From the NCBI RefSeq assembly GCF_014196925.1, contig NZ_JACIEN010000001.1, positions 434,001 to 498,000 of the forward strand: a DNA stretch of 64,000 nucleotides. Direction: 5' to 3'. The DNA is from Chelatococcus caeni (lineage in GTDB: Bacteria; Pseudomonadota; Alphaproteobacteria; Rhizobiales; Beijerinckiaceae). The notes under the pieces were generated by a model that worked only from the letters and a program-made list of their open reading frames with translations, was not told the origin of the DNA and ran no database searches. Below, piece by piece: positions 16,680-24,513 of this stretch; position 1 is the stretch's first letter; each line of letters begins with the position of its first letter. The position numbers and the translations under genes are program-made.

Positions 16680-17321
16680 ATGAGCTCGTTCCACGAAGTC
16701 AGGTTCCCCGTCGACATCTCGCTCGCGAGCAGCGGCGGCCCGGAGCGGCGCACCGACATCGTCCTCCTCGGTTCCGGGCGCGAGAGCCGCAATGCGCGCT
16801 GGCACCACGCGCGCCGGCGCTACGAGGCCGGCTACGGCATCAAGACGCTCGACGCCTTGGCGGCGGCCGTGGCCTTCTTCGAGGAGCGGCGCGGCCGGCT
16901 CTACGGCTTCCGCTGGCGCGACCGGCTCGACTTCAAGTCGTGCCTGCCGTCGCAGGAGCCTGCGCCGACCGACCAGGCGATCGGGACCGGGGACGGGGAG
17001 AGGGCGAGCTTCCAGCTCGTCAAGCAATACGGCGGCGCCCATGCGCCCTATGTGCGCCCCATCACCAAGCCCGTCGACGGCAGCGTCCGCATTGCCGTCG
17101 ACGGACAGGAACTGACGGCCGGCCTCGATTTCACCTGCAACGCAGTGACCGGCCTCGTCACCTTCGCCGAGGGGCGCATTCCCGCGCCGGATACGGCCGT
17201 GACGGCCGGCTATCTGTTCGACGTTCCGGTCCGCTTCGATACCGACCGGCTCGAGGTGGATTTCGCCGCCTTCTCCGCCGGCGCCATCCCGCAGCTGCCG
17301 GTGATCGAGATCGTCCCCTGA
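16680..17321 (+). CDS. GTA distal tail protein, DUF2460 (g12)
   Basis: A 213-residue DUF2460 protein. Recognisable parts are MSSFHEVRFPVDISLASSGG, RRTDIVLLGSGRESRNARW and GRLYGFRWRDRLDFKS. In RcGTA this protein forms the distal ring connecting the tube to the baseplate. ATG 16680 follows GGGAGAGGCG, a usable ribosome-binding site. It is 10 bases downstream of g11. Confidence 0.93.
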   Translation: MSSFHEVRFPVDISLASSGGPERRTDIVLLGSGRESRNARWHHARRRYEAGYGIKTLDALAAAVAFFEERRGRLYGFRWRDRLDFKSCLPSQEPAPTDQAIGTGDGERASFQLVKQYGGAHAPYVRPITKPVDGSVRIAVDGQELTAGLDFTCNAVTGLVTFAEGRIPAPDTAVTAGYLFDVPVRFDTDRLEVDFAAFSAGAIPQLPVIEIVP

Positions 17322-17343
17322 TAGCGTCTTTAAGGACATTGCC

Positions 17344-18237
17344 ATGCGCGATATCGATCCCGCGTTCGCCGAGCATCTTGCGGCGAGCGCGACGACGCTC
17401 TGCCATTGCTGGAAGCTGCTGCGCCGCGACGGGGCCGTCTTCGGCTTCACGGATCACGACCGCGATCTCGCCTTCGCCGGTGTCACCTTCGCGGCGCGCA
17501 GCGGGCTCGAGCCGTCCGAGGTCTCGGCAGAGCTCGGCTTCGCCGTCGCGACGAGCGAGGTTGCCGGCGCGCTGAGTGCGGTGGCGCTGACCGAGGCCGA
17601 TATCGTCGGCGGGCTCTATGACGACGCCACCGTCGAGACCTGGCTCGTCAACTGGGCCGATCCGGAGGGGCAGCGCCTCCTCGTCGACGTCGCCTCGATC
17701 GGCGAGATCAAGCGCACCGACCATGCCTTTCTCGCCGAACTGCGCGGCATCATGCATCGCCTCGATCAGCCCCAGGGGCGGCTCTATTCGCTCGCCTGCG
17801 CCGCCGATCTCGGCGATGTCCGCTGCGGCGTCGACCTGACCCTGCCGGCCTTCCGGGCCGAAGGCGCCGTAACGGCGACGGACGGGCGCCTCGTGGTGCA
17901 GGCGCGCGACCTCGGCGACCATGCCGACGGCTGGTTCACCGGCGGGCGGCTGACCTGGACGGGCGGCGCCAACGCCGGTGCCGCCGTGGAGGTCAAGCAC
18001 CATCGCCGTGACCAAGGGGTGCATCTCCTGACGCTCTGGCACGCGGCGCCGGCGACCATCGGCGAGGGCGACGCCTTCACTGTCACGGCGGGCTGCGACA
18101 AGCGCCATGCTACCTGTCGGGACCGCTTCTCCAACACCGTCAACTTCCGGGGTTTCCCCCACATGCCGGGCAACGACTTCGTCGTCACCTACCCGCGCGA
18201 AGGCGAGGGGCACGACGGCGGGAGCTTCTTTCGATGA
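17344..18237 (+). CDS. GTA baseplate hub protein, DUF2163 (g13)
   Basis: A 297-residue DUF2163 protein corresponding to the hub of the RcGTA baseplate. It has the conserved CHCWKLLRRDGAVFGFTDHD start, and a C-terminal cysteine set (CAADLGDVRCG, then GCDKRHATC before RDRFSNTVNFRGFPHMPGN). These four cysteines are what the family uses to hold an iron-sulfur cluster, as reported for the RcGTA hub. Its stop overlaps the start of g14 (ATGA). Confidence 0.92.
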   Translation: MRDIDPAFAEHLAASATTLCHCWKLLRRDGAVFGFTDHDRDLAFAGVTFAARSGLEPSEVSAELGFAVATSEVAGALSAVALTEADIVGGLYDDATVETWLVNWADPEGQRLLVDVASIGEIKRTDHAFLAELRGIMHRLDQPQGRLYSLACAADLGDVRCGVDLTLPAFRAEGAVTATDGRLVVQARDLGDHADGWFTGGRLTWTGGANAGAAVEVKHHRRDQGVHLLTLWHAAPATIGEGDAFTVTAGCDKRHATCRDRFSNTVNFRGFPHMPGNDFVVTYPREGEGHDGGSFFR

Positions 18238-18677
18238 GCGGGGGCGTCGCACGGGCCGCCATCGTTGCCGCGGCGCGCGGCTGGATCGGCACGCCCTACC
18301 GCCACCAGGCATCGCTCAAGGGCATCGGCTGCGATTGCCTCGGCCTCGTGCGCGGCGTGTGGCGCGAGGTGGTGGGGCGGGAGCCCGAGGCGGTGCCGCC
18401 CTATGCGCCCGACTGGGCCGAGGCCGGCCTGCGCGAGATGATGGCGGAGGCTGGCGAGCGCCATTTCATCCGCATCGCCCCCGCGGATGCCGGCGCCGGC
18501 GATGTCCTCCTCTTCCGCTGGCGCGCGCATCTGCCGGCCAAGCATGCGGCCATCATGACGGATGCTGCGGGCATGGTGCATGCCCATGACGGCGCCACCG
18601 TCGCCGAGGTGCCGTTGAGCGGCTGGTGGCGGCGCCACCTCGCCTTCGCCTTCCGTTTTCCCGGAGTGACAGACTGA
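18234..18677 (+). CDS. GTA tail cell-wall peptidase, NlpC/P60 family (g14)
   Basis: A 147-residue NlpC/P60-like peptidase expected to cut peptidoglycan peptides when the particle injects DNA. The catalytic Cys is in GCDCLGLVRGV (about residue 34), with His residues in HAAIM and HAHDG. GWIGTPYRHQASLKG is the usual lead-in. It overlaps g13 by 4 bases and g15 by 1 base (TGATG), keeping the tight spacing of the tail genes. Confidence 0.93.
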   Translation: MSGGVARAAIVAAARGWIGTPYRHQASLKGIGCDCLGLVRGVWREVVGREPEAVPPYAPDWAEAGLREMMAEAGERHFIRIAPADAGAGDVLLFRWRAHLPAKHAAIMTDAAGMVHAHDGATVAEVPLSGWWRRHLAFAFRFPGVTD

Positions 18678-21600
18678 TGGCCACCATCGTCCTGCAGGTT
18701 GCCGGCGCCGCCCTGGGCGGGCTCGTCGGCGGGCCCGTCGGCGCCATCGTCGGACGGGCGCTCGGCGGCCTCGCCGGGGCCGCCATCGACGGCGCGCTCC
18801 TCTCGCGCACCGGAGGCGGCACGCGGCGTGTCGTCGAAGGGCCGCGCCTTCAGGACGTCGACGGCATCACCTCGACGGAAGGCGCGCCCATTCCCCGCGT
18901 CTACGGCCGGGCCCGCGTCGGCGGGCAGCTCATCTGGGCGACGCGCCTGAAGGAGGAGGCCGTCACCACCGTGACGCGCACCCCTTCGTCCGGCGGCAAG
19001 GGCTCGCCCCCGAAGACGACGACGATCGAGACGACCTACAGCTACTACGCCAACATCGCCATCGGCCTGTGCGAGGGGCCCATCGCCTACATCCGCCGCG
19101 CCTGGGCGGACGGCAAGGAGATCGACCTCACGCGCGTCAACATGCGCGTCCACCGCGGCAGCGAGAGCCAGACGCCCGATCCGCTCATCATCGCCAAGGA
19201 AGGCGCGGCGAACGCGCCCGCCTACCGCGGCCTCGCCTATGTCGTCTTCGACCACCTGCCGCTCGCGGCCTACGGCAACCGCATTCCGCAATTCTCCTTC
19301 GAGGTGGTGCGGCCGGTCGAGGGGCTCGGCAGCGCCATCCGGGCGGTCAACCTCATTCCGGGGGCGAGCGAGTTCGGCTACATGCCCGGCCATGTCACGC
19401 AGGTGCTCGGCTTCGGCGCCTCGCGCTCGGAGAACCGCCACCAGCTGATGAACAGCGTGGATGTCGTCGCCTCGCTCGACATGCTGATGGCGCTGTGCCC
19501 CAACCTCGAACGCGTCGCGCTCGTCGTCAGCTGGTTCGGCGACGACCTGCGCGTCGGCTCCTGCACCATTGCGCCGCGCGTCGAGACGGCGGCCAAGGCG
19601 ACCGAGGACGGGCGCGGCCAGCTCCCGTGGCGGGTCTCGTCCCTCACGCGCGAGACGGCGCGCCTCGTCAGCCAGGTGAACGGGCGGCCGGCCTATGGCG
19701 GCACGCCGTCGGACGACAGCGTGATCGCGCTCATCCGGCACCTGAAGGCGCGCGGCCTCGGGGTCGTGCTCTATCCGTTCATCATGATGGACGTGCCGGC
19801 CGGCAACGGCCTGCCCGATCCCTGGACGGGCGCCGCCGGGCAACCGGCCTATCCCTGGCGCGGGCGCCTCACTTGCCACCCGGCCCCGGGCCGGCCGGGA
19901 TCGCCGGACGGCGGCCCCGCCGTCGCGGCACAGGTTCAGGCCTTCTTCGGCCATGCCCAGCCGCAGCATTTCACCCGTTCGGGAGACGTCATCTCCTACC
20001 AGGGGCCGCCGCAGTGGTCCCTGCGCCGGCAGATCCTGCATTATGCCCATCTCGCGGTGGCGGCGGGCGGCGTCCACGGCTTCGTCATCGGCTCGGAACT
20101 CGTGAGCCTGACGCGCCTGCGCGCCGCCTCGGGCCACTATCCGGCGACATCCGCGCTGATCGCACTGGCCGAAGCGGTGCGCGCGGTCGTCGGCCCGGGC
20201 ACGGCCATCACCTATGCGGCCGACTGGACGGAATACGGCGCCCATGTGCGCGACGACGGCAGGGAGGTGCGCTTCCCGCTCGATCCGCTCTGGGCCTCGC
20301 CCGCCATCGACGCGGTGGGCATCGATTTTTACCCGCCGCTGAGCGACTGGCGCGACGGCACCGACCATGCCGATGCGGGAGAGGCGCGTGCCATCTATGA
20401 CCGCGACTACCTGCGCGGCCGGCTCACCGCCGGCGAGGCCTACGACTGGTATTACGCGAGCGAGGCGGATCGCATCTCCCAGCGCCGCAGCCCCATCACG
20501 GACGGCGCCTACGGCAAGCCGTGGCTGTTCCGGCAGAAGGATCTGGCCGGCTGGTGGGCGAATGAACACGTCGAGCGCGTCAATGGCGTCGAGACCGGCC
20601 GCACCGCCTGGCAGCCGGGCGCCAAGCCCGTCTGGCTGACGGAGCTCGGCGTCCCCGCCGTCGACAAGGGCACCAATGCGCCGAATGTCTTTCCCGATCC
20701 GAAGTCCATCGACGGCGGGCGCCCGCCGTTCTCCTCGGGCGGGCGCGACGACCTCATCCAGGTCCGCGGGGTCGAGGCGATGCTCGCCGTCTATGGCGCG
20801 CCGGGAGAGGCCAATCCGCTCTCGCCGGTCTATGGCGGCACCATGGTCGCGCCCGGCCATGCCTTCGTCTGGGCCTGGGACGCGCGGCCTTTCCCCGCCT
20901 TTCCCGAACTCACCGGCGTCTGGTCCGACGGGCACAACTGGCAGACCGGCCATTGGCTGACGGGACGGCTGGAGAGCGTGCCGCTCGACCGGCTCGTCGC
21001 TGCCGTTTTGCGCGACTTCTCCGTCGACCTGCCGCAGCGGCTCGACATCGACGGCATGGTCGACGGCTATGTCGTCGACCGGACGATGGCGGTCCGGCAG
21101 GTGCTGGAGCCGCTGGCGCAGGCCTTCGGCTTCGATGCGCTGGCGAGCGGCGGAGTGCTGCGTTTCGCCATGCATGCGCGCCGCGTCGCGGCGACCCTCG
21201 GCGAGGACGATCTGGTGCCGGACGAGAACGGCGCCCTCATCGCCCTGCGCCGCCAGCAGGAGACGGAGCTGCCGCGCGAGGTGCGCATCGGCTACAGCGA
21301 CAGCGAGCGCGACTTCCGCCGCGCCGCCGCCCGGTCCCGGCGGCTCGCGGGGGAAAGTGAGCGCGAGGCGAGCGCGGACCTTGCGCTGGTCACGCGCGCA
21401 AGCGAAGCGGGGCGCCTCGCCGAAATCTGGCTGCAGGACCTGTGGGTGGGGCGCGAGAGCGCGGAGTTCTCGCTCTCGCCGCGGCTCGCCGGCCTCGAAG
21501 TCGGTGATATCGTCGCCCTGCCGACGGCGCCGGCGCCACGCAGCTACCAGATCACCCAGCTCACCGATGGCACGGCCCGGCGCGCGGCGGCCCGCAGGCT

Positions 21601-22606
21601 GGAGCCTTCCGTCTTCTCCTTGCCGGCCGTTTTCCAGCCCTTGCCGGGAAAACCGCCGCCGGTGCTGCCCGGCCGACCGCATGTCGTGGTGCTCGACCTG
21701 CCGGCCGCCCTGCAGGACCCGCCGGTTCTGCAATATCTCGCCGCGATCGCCGATCCCTGGCCGGGGCAGGTGGCCGTCTGGCGGTCGAACGACGGAGCGA
21801 GCTTTGCCCCGCTCGCCGCGGCGGATCTTCCCGCCGTCATCGGCGAGACGCTCGACCCGTTGCCGCCGGGGCCGGTCTGGCGCTGGGACCGGCAGAACCG
21901 GCTGACCATGCGGCTCGGCGGCGGCGTCCTCACCAGCGTCGGCGAAGGCGCGGCCCTGTCCGGTGCGAACCTCATGGCCGTGCGCGGCCCGGACGGCGCT
22001 TGGGAGATCATCGCCGCGGCCGATGTCGAGCTCATCGATGCCGACGTCTACCGCGTCGGCCGTCTCCTGCGCGGGCTCGCCGGCTCGGATGCCCTGGCCG
22101 CACGGCTCGTGCCCGCCGGCGCGACCGTCGTGCTCCTCGATCGCGCCCTCGTGCCGCTGACGAGCCGGCTCGACGACATCGGCCGCTTTGCCTATTTCCG
22201 CGCCGGCCCGGCGACGCTCGACCACGGCGACCCCGCCTATGCCGCCTTCGGCACGGGGGCGACCGATCTCGCGCTGCGGCCTTTCGCGCCGGTGCATCTG
22301 AAGGCGCGCCGCATGGCCGAGGGCATCGAGATCTCCTTCATCCGGCGCACGCGCACCAACGGCGACGGGTGGGAACTCGTCGAGGTGCCGCTCGGCGAGG
22401 ATGTCGAGGCCTACGAGATCGACGTGTTCCGGGATGGCGAGCCCGTGCGCCGCCTGCACGCGGCCGAGCAGCGCGTCCTCTACGCGGCGGAGCAGGAGCT
22501 GGCGGATTTCGGCGGCTCCCAGCTCCGCCTCGACATCGCCGTCACGCAGCTCAGCGCCATCGTCGGCCGCGGCTTTGCCCGGCGCGGCGAGATCGAGGTG
22601 CGCTGA
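18677..22606 (+). CDS. GTA tail tip/host specificity protein (g15)
   Basis: A 1309-residue protein, the largest of the cluster, called megatron in RcGTA. The first 45 residues are Gly/Ala-rich and hydrophobic (AALGGLVGGPVGAIVGRALG), probably membrane-interacting. An N-terminal tail-protein domain follows. The middle has the GTA TIM-barrel-like glycoside hydrolase domain (FVIGSELVSLTRLRA, AVGIDFYPPLSDW, VWLTELGVPAVDKG), and the last half is a phage-tail-component and receptor-binding region. ATG 18677 overlaps the g14 stop. Length and order match other Hyphomicrobiales GTAs. Confidence 0.94.
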   Translation: MATIVLQVAGAALGGLVGGPVGAIVGRALGGLAGAAIDGALLSRTGGGTRRVVEGPRLQDVDGITSTEGAPIPRVYGRARVGGQLIWATRLKEEAVTTVTRTPSSGGKGSPPKTTTIETTYSYYANIAIGLCEGPIAYIRRAWADGKEIDLTRVNMRVHRGSESQTPDPLIIAKEGAANAPAYRGLAYVVFDHLPLAAYGNRIPQFSFEVVRPVEGLGSAIRAVNLIPGASEFGYMPGHVTQVLGFGASRSENRHQLMNSVDVVASLDMLMALCPNLERVALVVSWFGDDLRVGSCTIAPRVETAAKATEDGRGQLPWRVSSLTRETARLVSQVNGRPAYGGTPSDDSVIALIRHLKARGLGVVLYPFIMMDVPAGNGLPDPWTGAAGQPAYPWRGRLTCHPAPGRPGSPDGGPAVAAQVQAFFGHAQPQHFTRSGDVISYQGPPQWSLRRQILHYAHLAVAAGGVHGFVIGSELVSLTRLRAASGHYPATSALIALAEAVRAVVGPGTAITYAADWTEYGAHVRDDGREVRFPLDPLWASPAIDAVGIDFYPPLSDWRDGTDHADAGEARAIYDRDYLRGRLTAGEAYDWYYASEADRISQRRSPITDGAYGKPWLFRQKDLAGWWANEHVERVNGVETGRTAWQPGAKPVWLTELGVPAVDKGTNAPNVFPDPKSIDGGRPPFSSGGRDDLIQVRGVEAMLAVYGAPGEANPLSPVYGGTMVAPGHAFVWAWDARPFPAFPELTGVWSDGHNWQTGHWLTGRLESVPLDRLVAAVLRDFSVDLPQRLDIDGMVDGYVVDRTMAVRQVLEPLAQAFGFDALASGGVLRFAMHARRVAATLGEDDLVPDENGALIALRRQQETELPREVRIGYSDSERDFRRAAARSRRLAGESEREASADLALVTRASEAGRLAEIWLQDLWVGRESAEFSLSPRLAGLEVGDIVALPTAPAPRSYQITQLTDGTARRAAARRLEPSVFSLPAVFQPLPGKPPPVLPGRPHVVVLDLPAALQDPPVLQYLAAIADPWPGQVAVWRSNDGASFAPLAAADLPAVIGETLDPLPPGPVWRWDRQNRLTMRLGGGVLTSVGEGAALSGANLMAVRGPDGAWEIIAAADVELIDADVYRVGRLLRGLAGSDALAARLVPAGATVVLLDRALVPLTSRLDDIGRFAYFRAGPATLDHGDPAYAAFGTGATDLALRPFAPVHLKARRMAEGIEISFIRRTRTNGDGWELVEVPLGEDVEAYEIDVFRDGEPVRRLHAAEQRVLYAAEQELADFGGSQLRLDIAVTQLSAIVGRGFARRGEIEVR

Positions 22607-22639
22607 GCTTTCCCGGTCCGCTCTTTGCGAGATACGCCC

Positions 22640-23419
22640 ATGGCCATCGCGAGTTTCGACGAAGCCCTCGAGGCCGTCCTCGGCTTCGAGGGCGGCTATG
22701 TCAACCATCCGCTCGATCCCGGCGGCGCCACCAAGTTCGGCATCACGCGGGCGACGCTGAAGCGTGCGCGCGGCCGCGATGTCGCCATTGCCGAGGTGAT
22801 GGCGCTGACCCGGCACGAGGCAGCGGTGATCTACCGCGAGCACTACTGGCACGCCGTGCGCGCTGACGAACTGCCCGCCGGCGTCGATCTCGCCGTCTTC
22901 GATACCGCCGTCAACTCGGGCCCCGCCCGCGCCATCCGCCTGCTGCAGCAGGCGGCGGGCGTCACGGTCGACGGTCGCATCGGGCCGGTGACGCTCGCGG
23001 CGGTCGAGGCGCAGGCGCCGCATCTTCTCATCGAGCGCTACTGCGCGGCACGCCTCGGCTTCCTGGAGCGGCTGCGCCATTTCCACGTCTTCGGCCGCGG
23101 CTGGCGCCGGCGGGTGGAGCGCGTCGAGGAGCGGGCGAAGCGGCTTGCGACACACGCGACCGCCGGATCCGGCATGGCCCCCGGTGATTCAGCAGGGAAG
23201 GGAAAAAACATGTCCGACACGAAGTCGATCTTCACGAGCCGTACGGTGTGGGCGAATGCCGTGGGCATGGCTGCGGTCCTTCTGTCGCTCTTCGGCGTCA
23301 GGACGGATGGCGTCGATACAGGTGCGCTGACCGACGCACTCCTTCAGATTGTCGCCGGCGTCAGTTTCGTCGTGTCCACCGTGTTCCGCGTGATAGCCAC
23401 CAATCGCCTGCAGCGATGA
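22640..23419 (+). CDS. GH108 muramidase fused to a holin-like membrane domain
   Basis: A 259-residue protein. Residues 1-100 are a glycoside hydrolase 108 (lysozyme) domain with catalytic Glu17 in LGFEGGYVNHPLDPGGATKF. Residues 101-150 hold a small peptidoglycan-binding domain (VTVDGRIGPVTLAAV). Residues 151-190 are a basic linker, and 191-259 carry two predicted membrane helices (about 203-220 and 231-250). It would degrade the cell wall, presumably to release GTA particles, since it follows g15 by 33 bases on the same strand. An internal in-frame ATG at 23210 with its own ribosome-binding site could give the membrane part alone, as a 69-residue holin. Confidence 0.88.
   Translation: MAIASFDEALEAVLGFEGGYVNHPLDPGGATKFGITRATLKRARGRDVAIAEVMALTRHEAAVIYREHYWHAVRADELPAGVDLAVFDTAVNSGPARAIRLLQQAAGVTVDGRIGPVTLAAVEAQAPHLLIERYCAARLGFLERLRHFHVFGRGWRRRVERVEERAKRLATHATAGSGMAPGDSAGKGKNMSDTKSIFTSRTVWANAVGMAAVLLSLFGVRTDGVDTGALTDALLQIVAGVSFVVSTVFRVIATNRLQR
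23194..23212 (+). promoter_or_regulatory. internal ribosome-binding site and start inside the muramidase-holin gene
   Basis: AGGGAAGGG (23194-23202) lies 7 bases before ATG 23210, in frame with the muramidase. The preceding codons encode a linker. Initiation here would yield a 69-residue protein starting MSDTKSIFTSRTVWAN with two membrane helices, the size and topology of a small holin. Dual initiation is inferred. The signal itself is plain in the sequence. Confidence 0.5.
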
Positions 23420-23462
23420 GGCGGATGCGGCGCTGCCGGTCCGATGGCCGTGCCGCCATGCA

Positions 23463-23496
23463 TTCAGGGAATGTTCAGGCCTTGGTCGCCATATTT
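23463..23496 (+). promoter_or_regulatory. PhoP/FeuP-type direct repeat and -10 of the feuN-like gene
   Basis: TTCAGG (23463-23468), five bases, TTCAGG (23474-23479): a perfect hexamer direct repeat with an 11-bp period, the architecture of PhoP-family operators. Eleven bases further lies ATATTT (23491-23496), a plausible -10, which is the usual distance for PhoP-activated promoters. Transcription would begin close to position 23503, at or next to the ATG of the feuN-like gene. This suggests autoregulation by the FeuP-like regulator encoded just downstream. Confidence 0.5.
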
Positions 23497-23503
23497 CGGC
23501 GCC

Positions 23504-23815
23504 ATGTGGGGAGCTAGGACCATCTTTGCCACGATCGCGCTGCTTGCCGGCCTCGCCTCGTTCGAAGCGGCGGCCCAGGGGGTGTGCCTTTCGCCGGATG
23601 AGACGCGCGCCGCCGTGGCCCAGGGAGGCGTGGTCGCGCCGCAGCAGGCCGTGTCAGCCGCGCGCGATGCCGCTTCGGGCGGCGAGGTGGTCCGGGCGGA
23701 GCTCTGCCGGCAGGGTGGGGGCTATGTTTACCGCATCTCGGTTCTGCGCCGCGACGGCCGCGTCATGCGCATCGTCGTCGACGGCGGCAGCGGCAGGGTT
23801 CTCGAAGGGCGCTGA
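23504..23815 (+). CDS. periplasmic PepSY-like protein (FeuN-like)
   Basis: A 103-residue secreted protein with signal peptide (TIFATIALLAGLASFEAAAQG). The mature part has a helix followed by a beta pattern (VYRISVLRRDGRVMRIVVDG, GRVLEG) typical of PepSY-like proteins. It sits directly upstream of a PhoP-type regulator and kinase. In Sinorhizobium meliloti, feuN in this context encodes a small periplasmic protein that restrains the FeuQ sensor, so the same role is inferred. ATG 23504 is preferred because it starts the signal peptide and because the predicted promoter ends there. An upstream in-frame ATG at 23471 would lie inside the operator. Confidence 0.7.
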   Translation: MWGARTIFATIALLAGLASFEAAAQGVCLSPDETRAAVAQGGVVAPQQAVSAARDAASGGEVVRAELCRQGGGYVYRISVLRRDGRVMRIVVDGGSGRVLEGR

Positions 23816-23847
23816 GCGCCGGCGGGCTTTTGGACGGGAGGGCGCGC

Positions 23848-24513
23848 GTGCGGCTCTTGGTTGTCGAGGACGATAGGGATATCAACCGGCAGCTCGCCGA
23901 TGCGCTCGTGCAGGCGGGCTATGCGGTCGACCGGGCCTATGACGGCGAGGAGGGGCTCTTTCTCGGCGAGACGGAGCCCTATGACGCCATCATCCTCGAC
24001 ATGGGCCTGCCGAAGCTCGACGGCCAGTCGGTACTGACGAAATGGCGGCGGGCCGGTCGCGACATGCCCGTTCTGATCCTGACCGCCCGCGACCGCTGGA
24101 GCGACAAGGTCCAGGGCTTCGATGCCGGCGCCGACGATTACGTGACGAAGCCCTTCCACATGGAGGAGGTGCTCGCCCGCGTCCGGGCTCTCCTGCGCCG
24201 CGCCGCGGGCCATTCCTCGAGCGAGATCGTCTGCGGGCCCGTGTGCCTCGACACGCGGGCGAGCCGGGTGACGGTCGACGGCGAACTCGTCAAGCTGACC
24301 TCGCACGAATATCGCCTTCTCGCCTATCTCATGCACCACACGGGGCGCGTGGTCTCGCGCACCGAGCTGGTCGAACATCTCTACGACCAGGATTTCGACC
24401 GTGATTCCAACACGATCGAGGTCTTCATCGGCCGCCTCAGGCGCAAGCTCGGCGTCGACGTCATCCAGACGGTGAGGGGGCTCGGCTACCGGCTCGAGCC
24501 GCCGGCGGAGTAG
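23848..24513 (+). CDS. feuP: PhoP-type response regulator (FeuP-like)
   Basis: A 221-residue OmpR/PhoP-family transcription regulator. The receiver domain has the acidic pocket at residues 8-9, phospho-acceptor D51 (AIILDMGLPKLDG) and the conserved Lys in YVTKPFHMEE. The winged-helix domain ends with RLRRKLGVDVIQTVRGLGYR. GTG 23848 is chosen because GGGAGG lies 6 bases upstream. Rhizobial FeuP controls osmoadaptation and cyclic glucan export genes. The assignment rests on sequence character and the feuN-feuP-feuQ order. It overlaps the kinase gene by one base. Confidence 0.82.
   Translation: MRLLVVEDDRDINRQLADALVQAGYAVDRAYDGEEGLFLGETEPYDAIILDMGLPKLDGQSVLTKWRRAGRDMPVLILTARDRWSDKVQGFDAGADDYVTKPFHMEEVLARVRALLRRAAGHSSSEIVCGPVCLDTRASRVTVDGELVKLTSHEYRLLAYLMHHTGRVVSRTELVEHLYDQDFDRDSNTIEVFIGRLRRKLGVDVIQTVRGLGYRLEPPAE

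Noticed and set aside
18401-23155. A 1584-residue open frame antisense to GTA g14-g15 and the muramidase gene
   Set aside because: It is a GC-rich shadow. Composition is His/Arg/Gly/Asp-heavy with no domains, while the opposite strand encodes well-recognised GTA proteins.
7865-23419. Ordinary integrated prophage
   Set aside because: No integrase, excisionase, repressor, replication or attachment sites, and the gene order and small tape measure match RcGTA.
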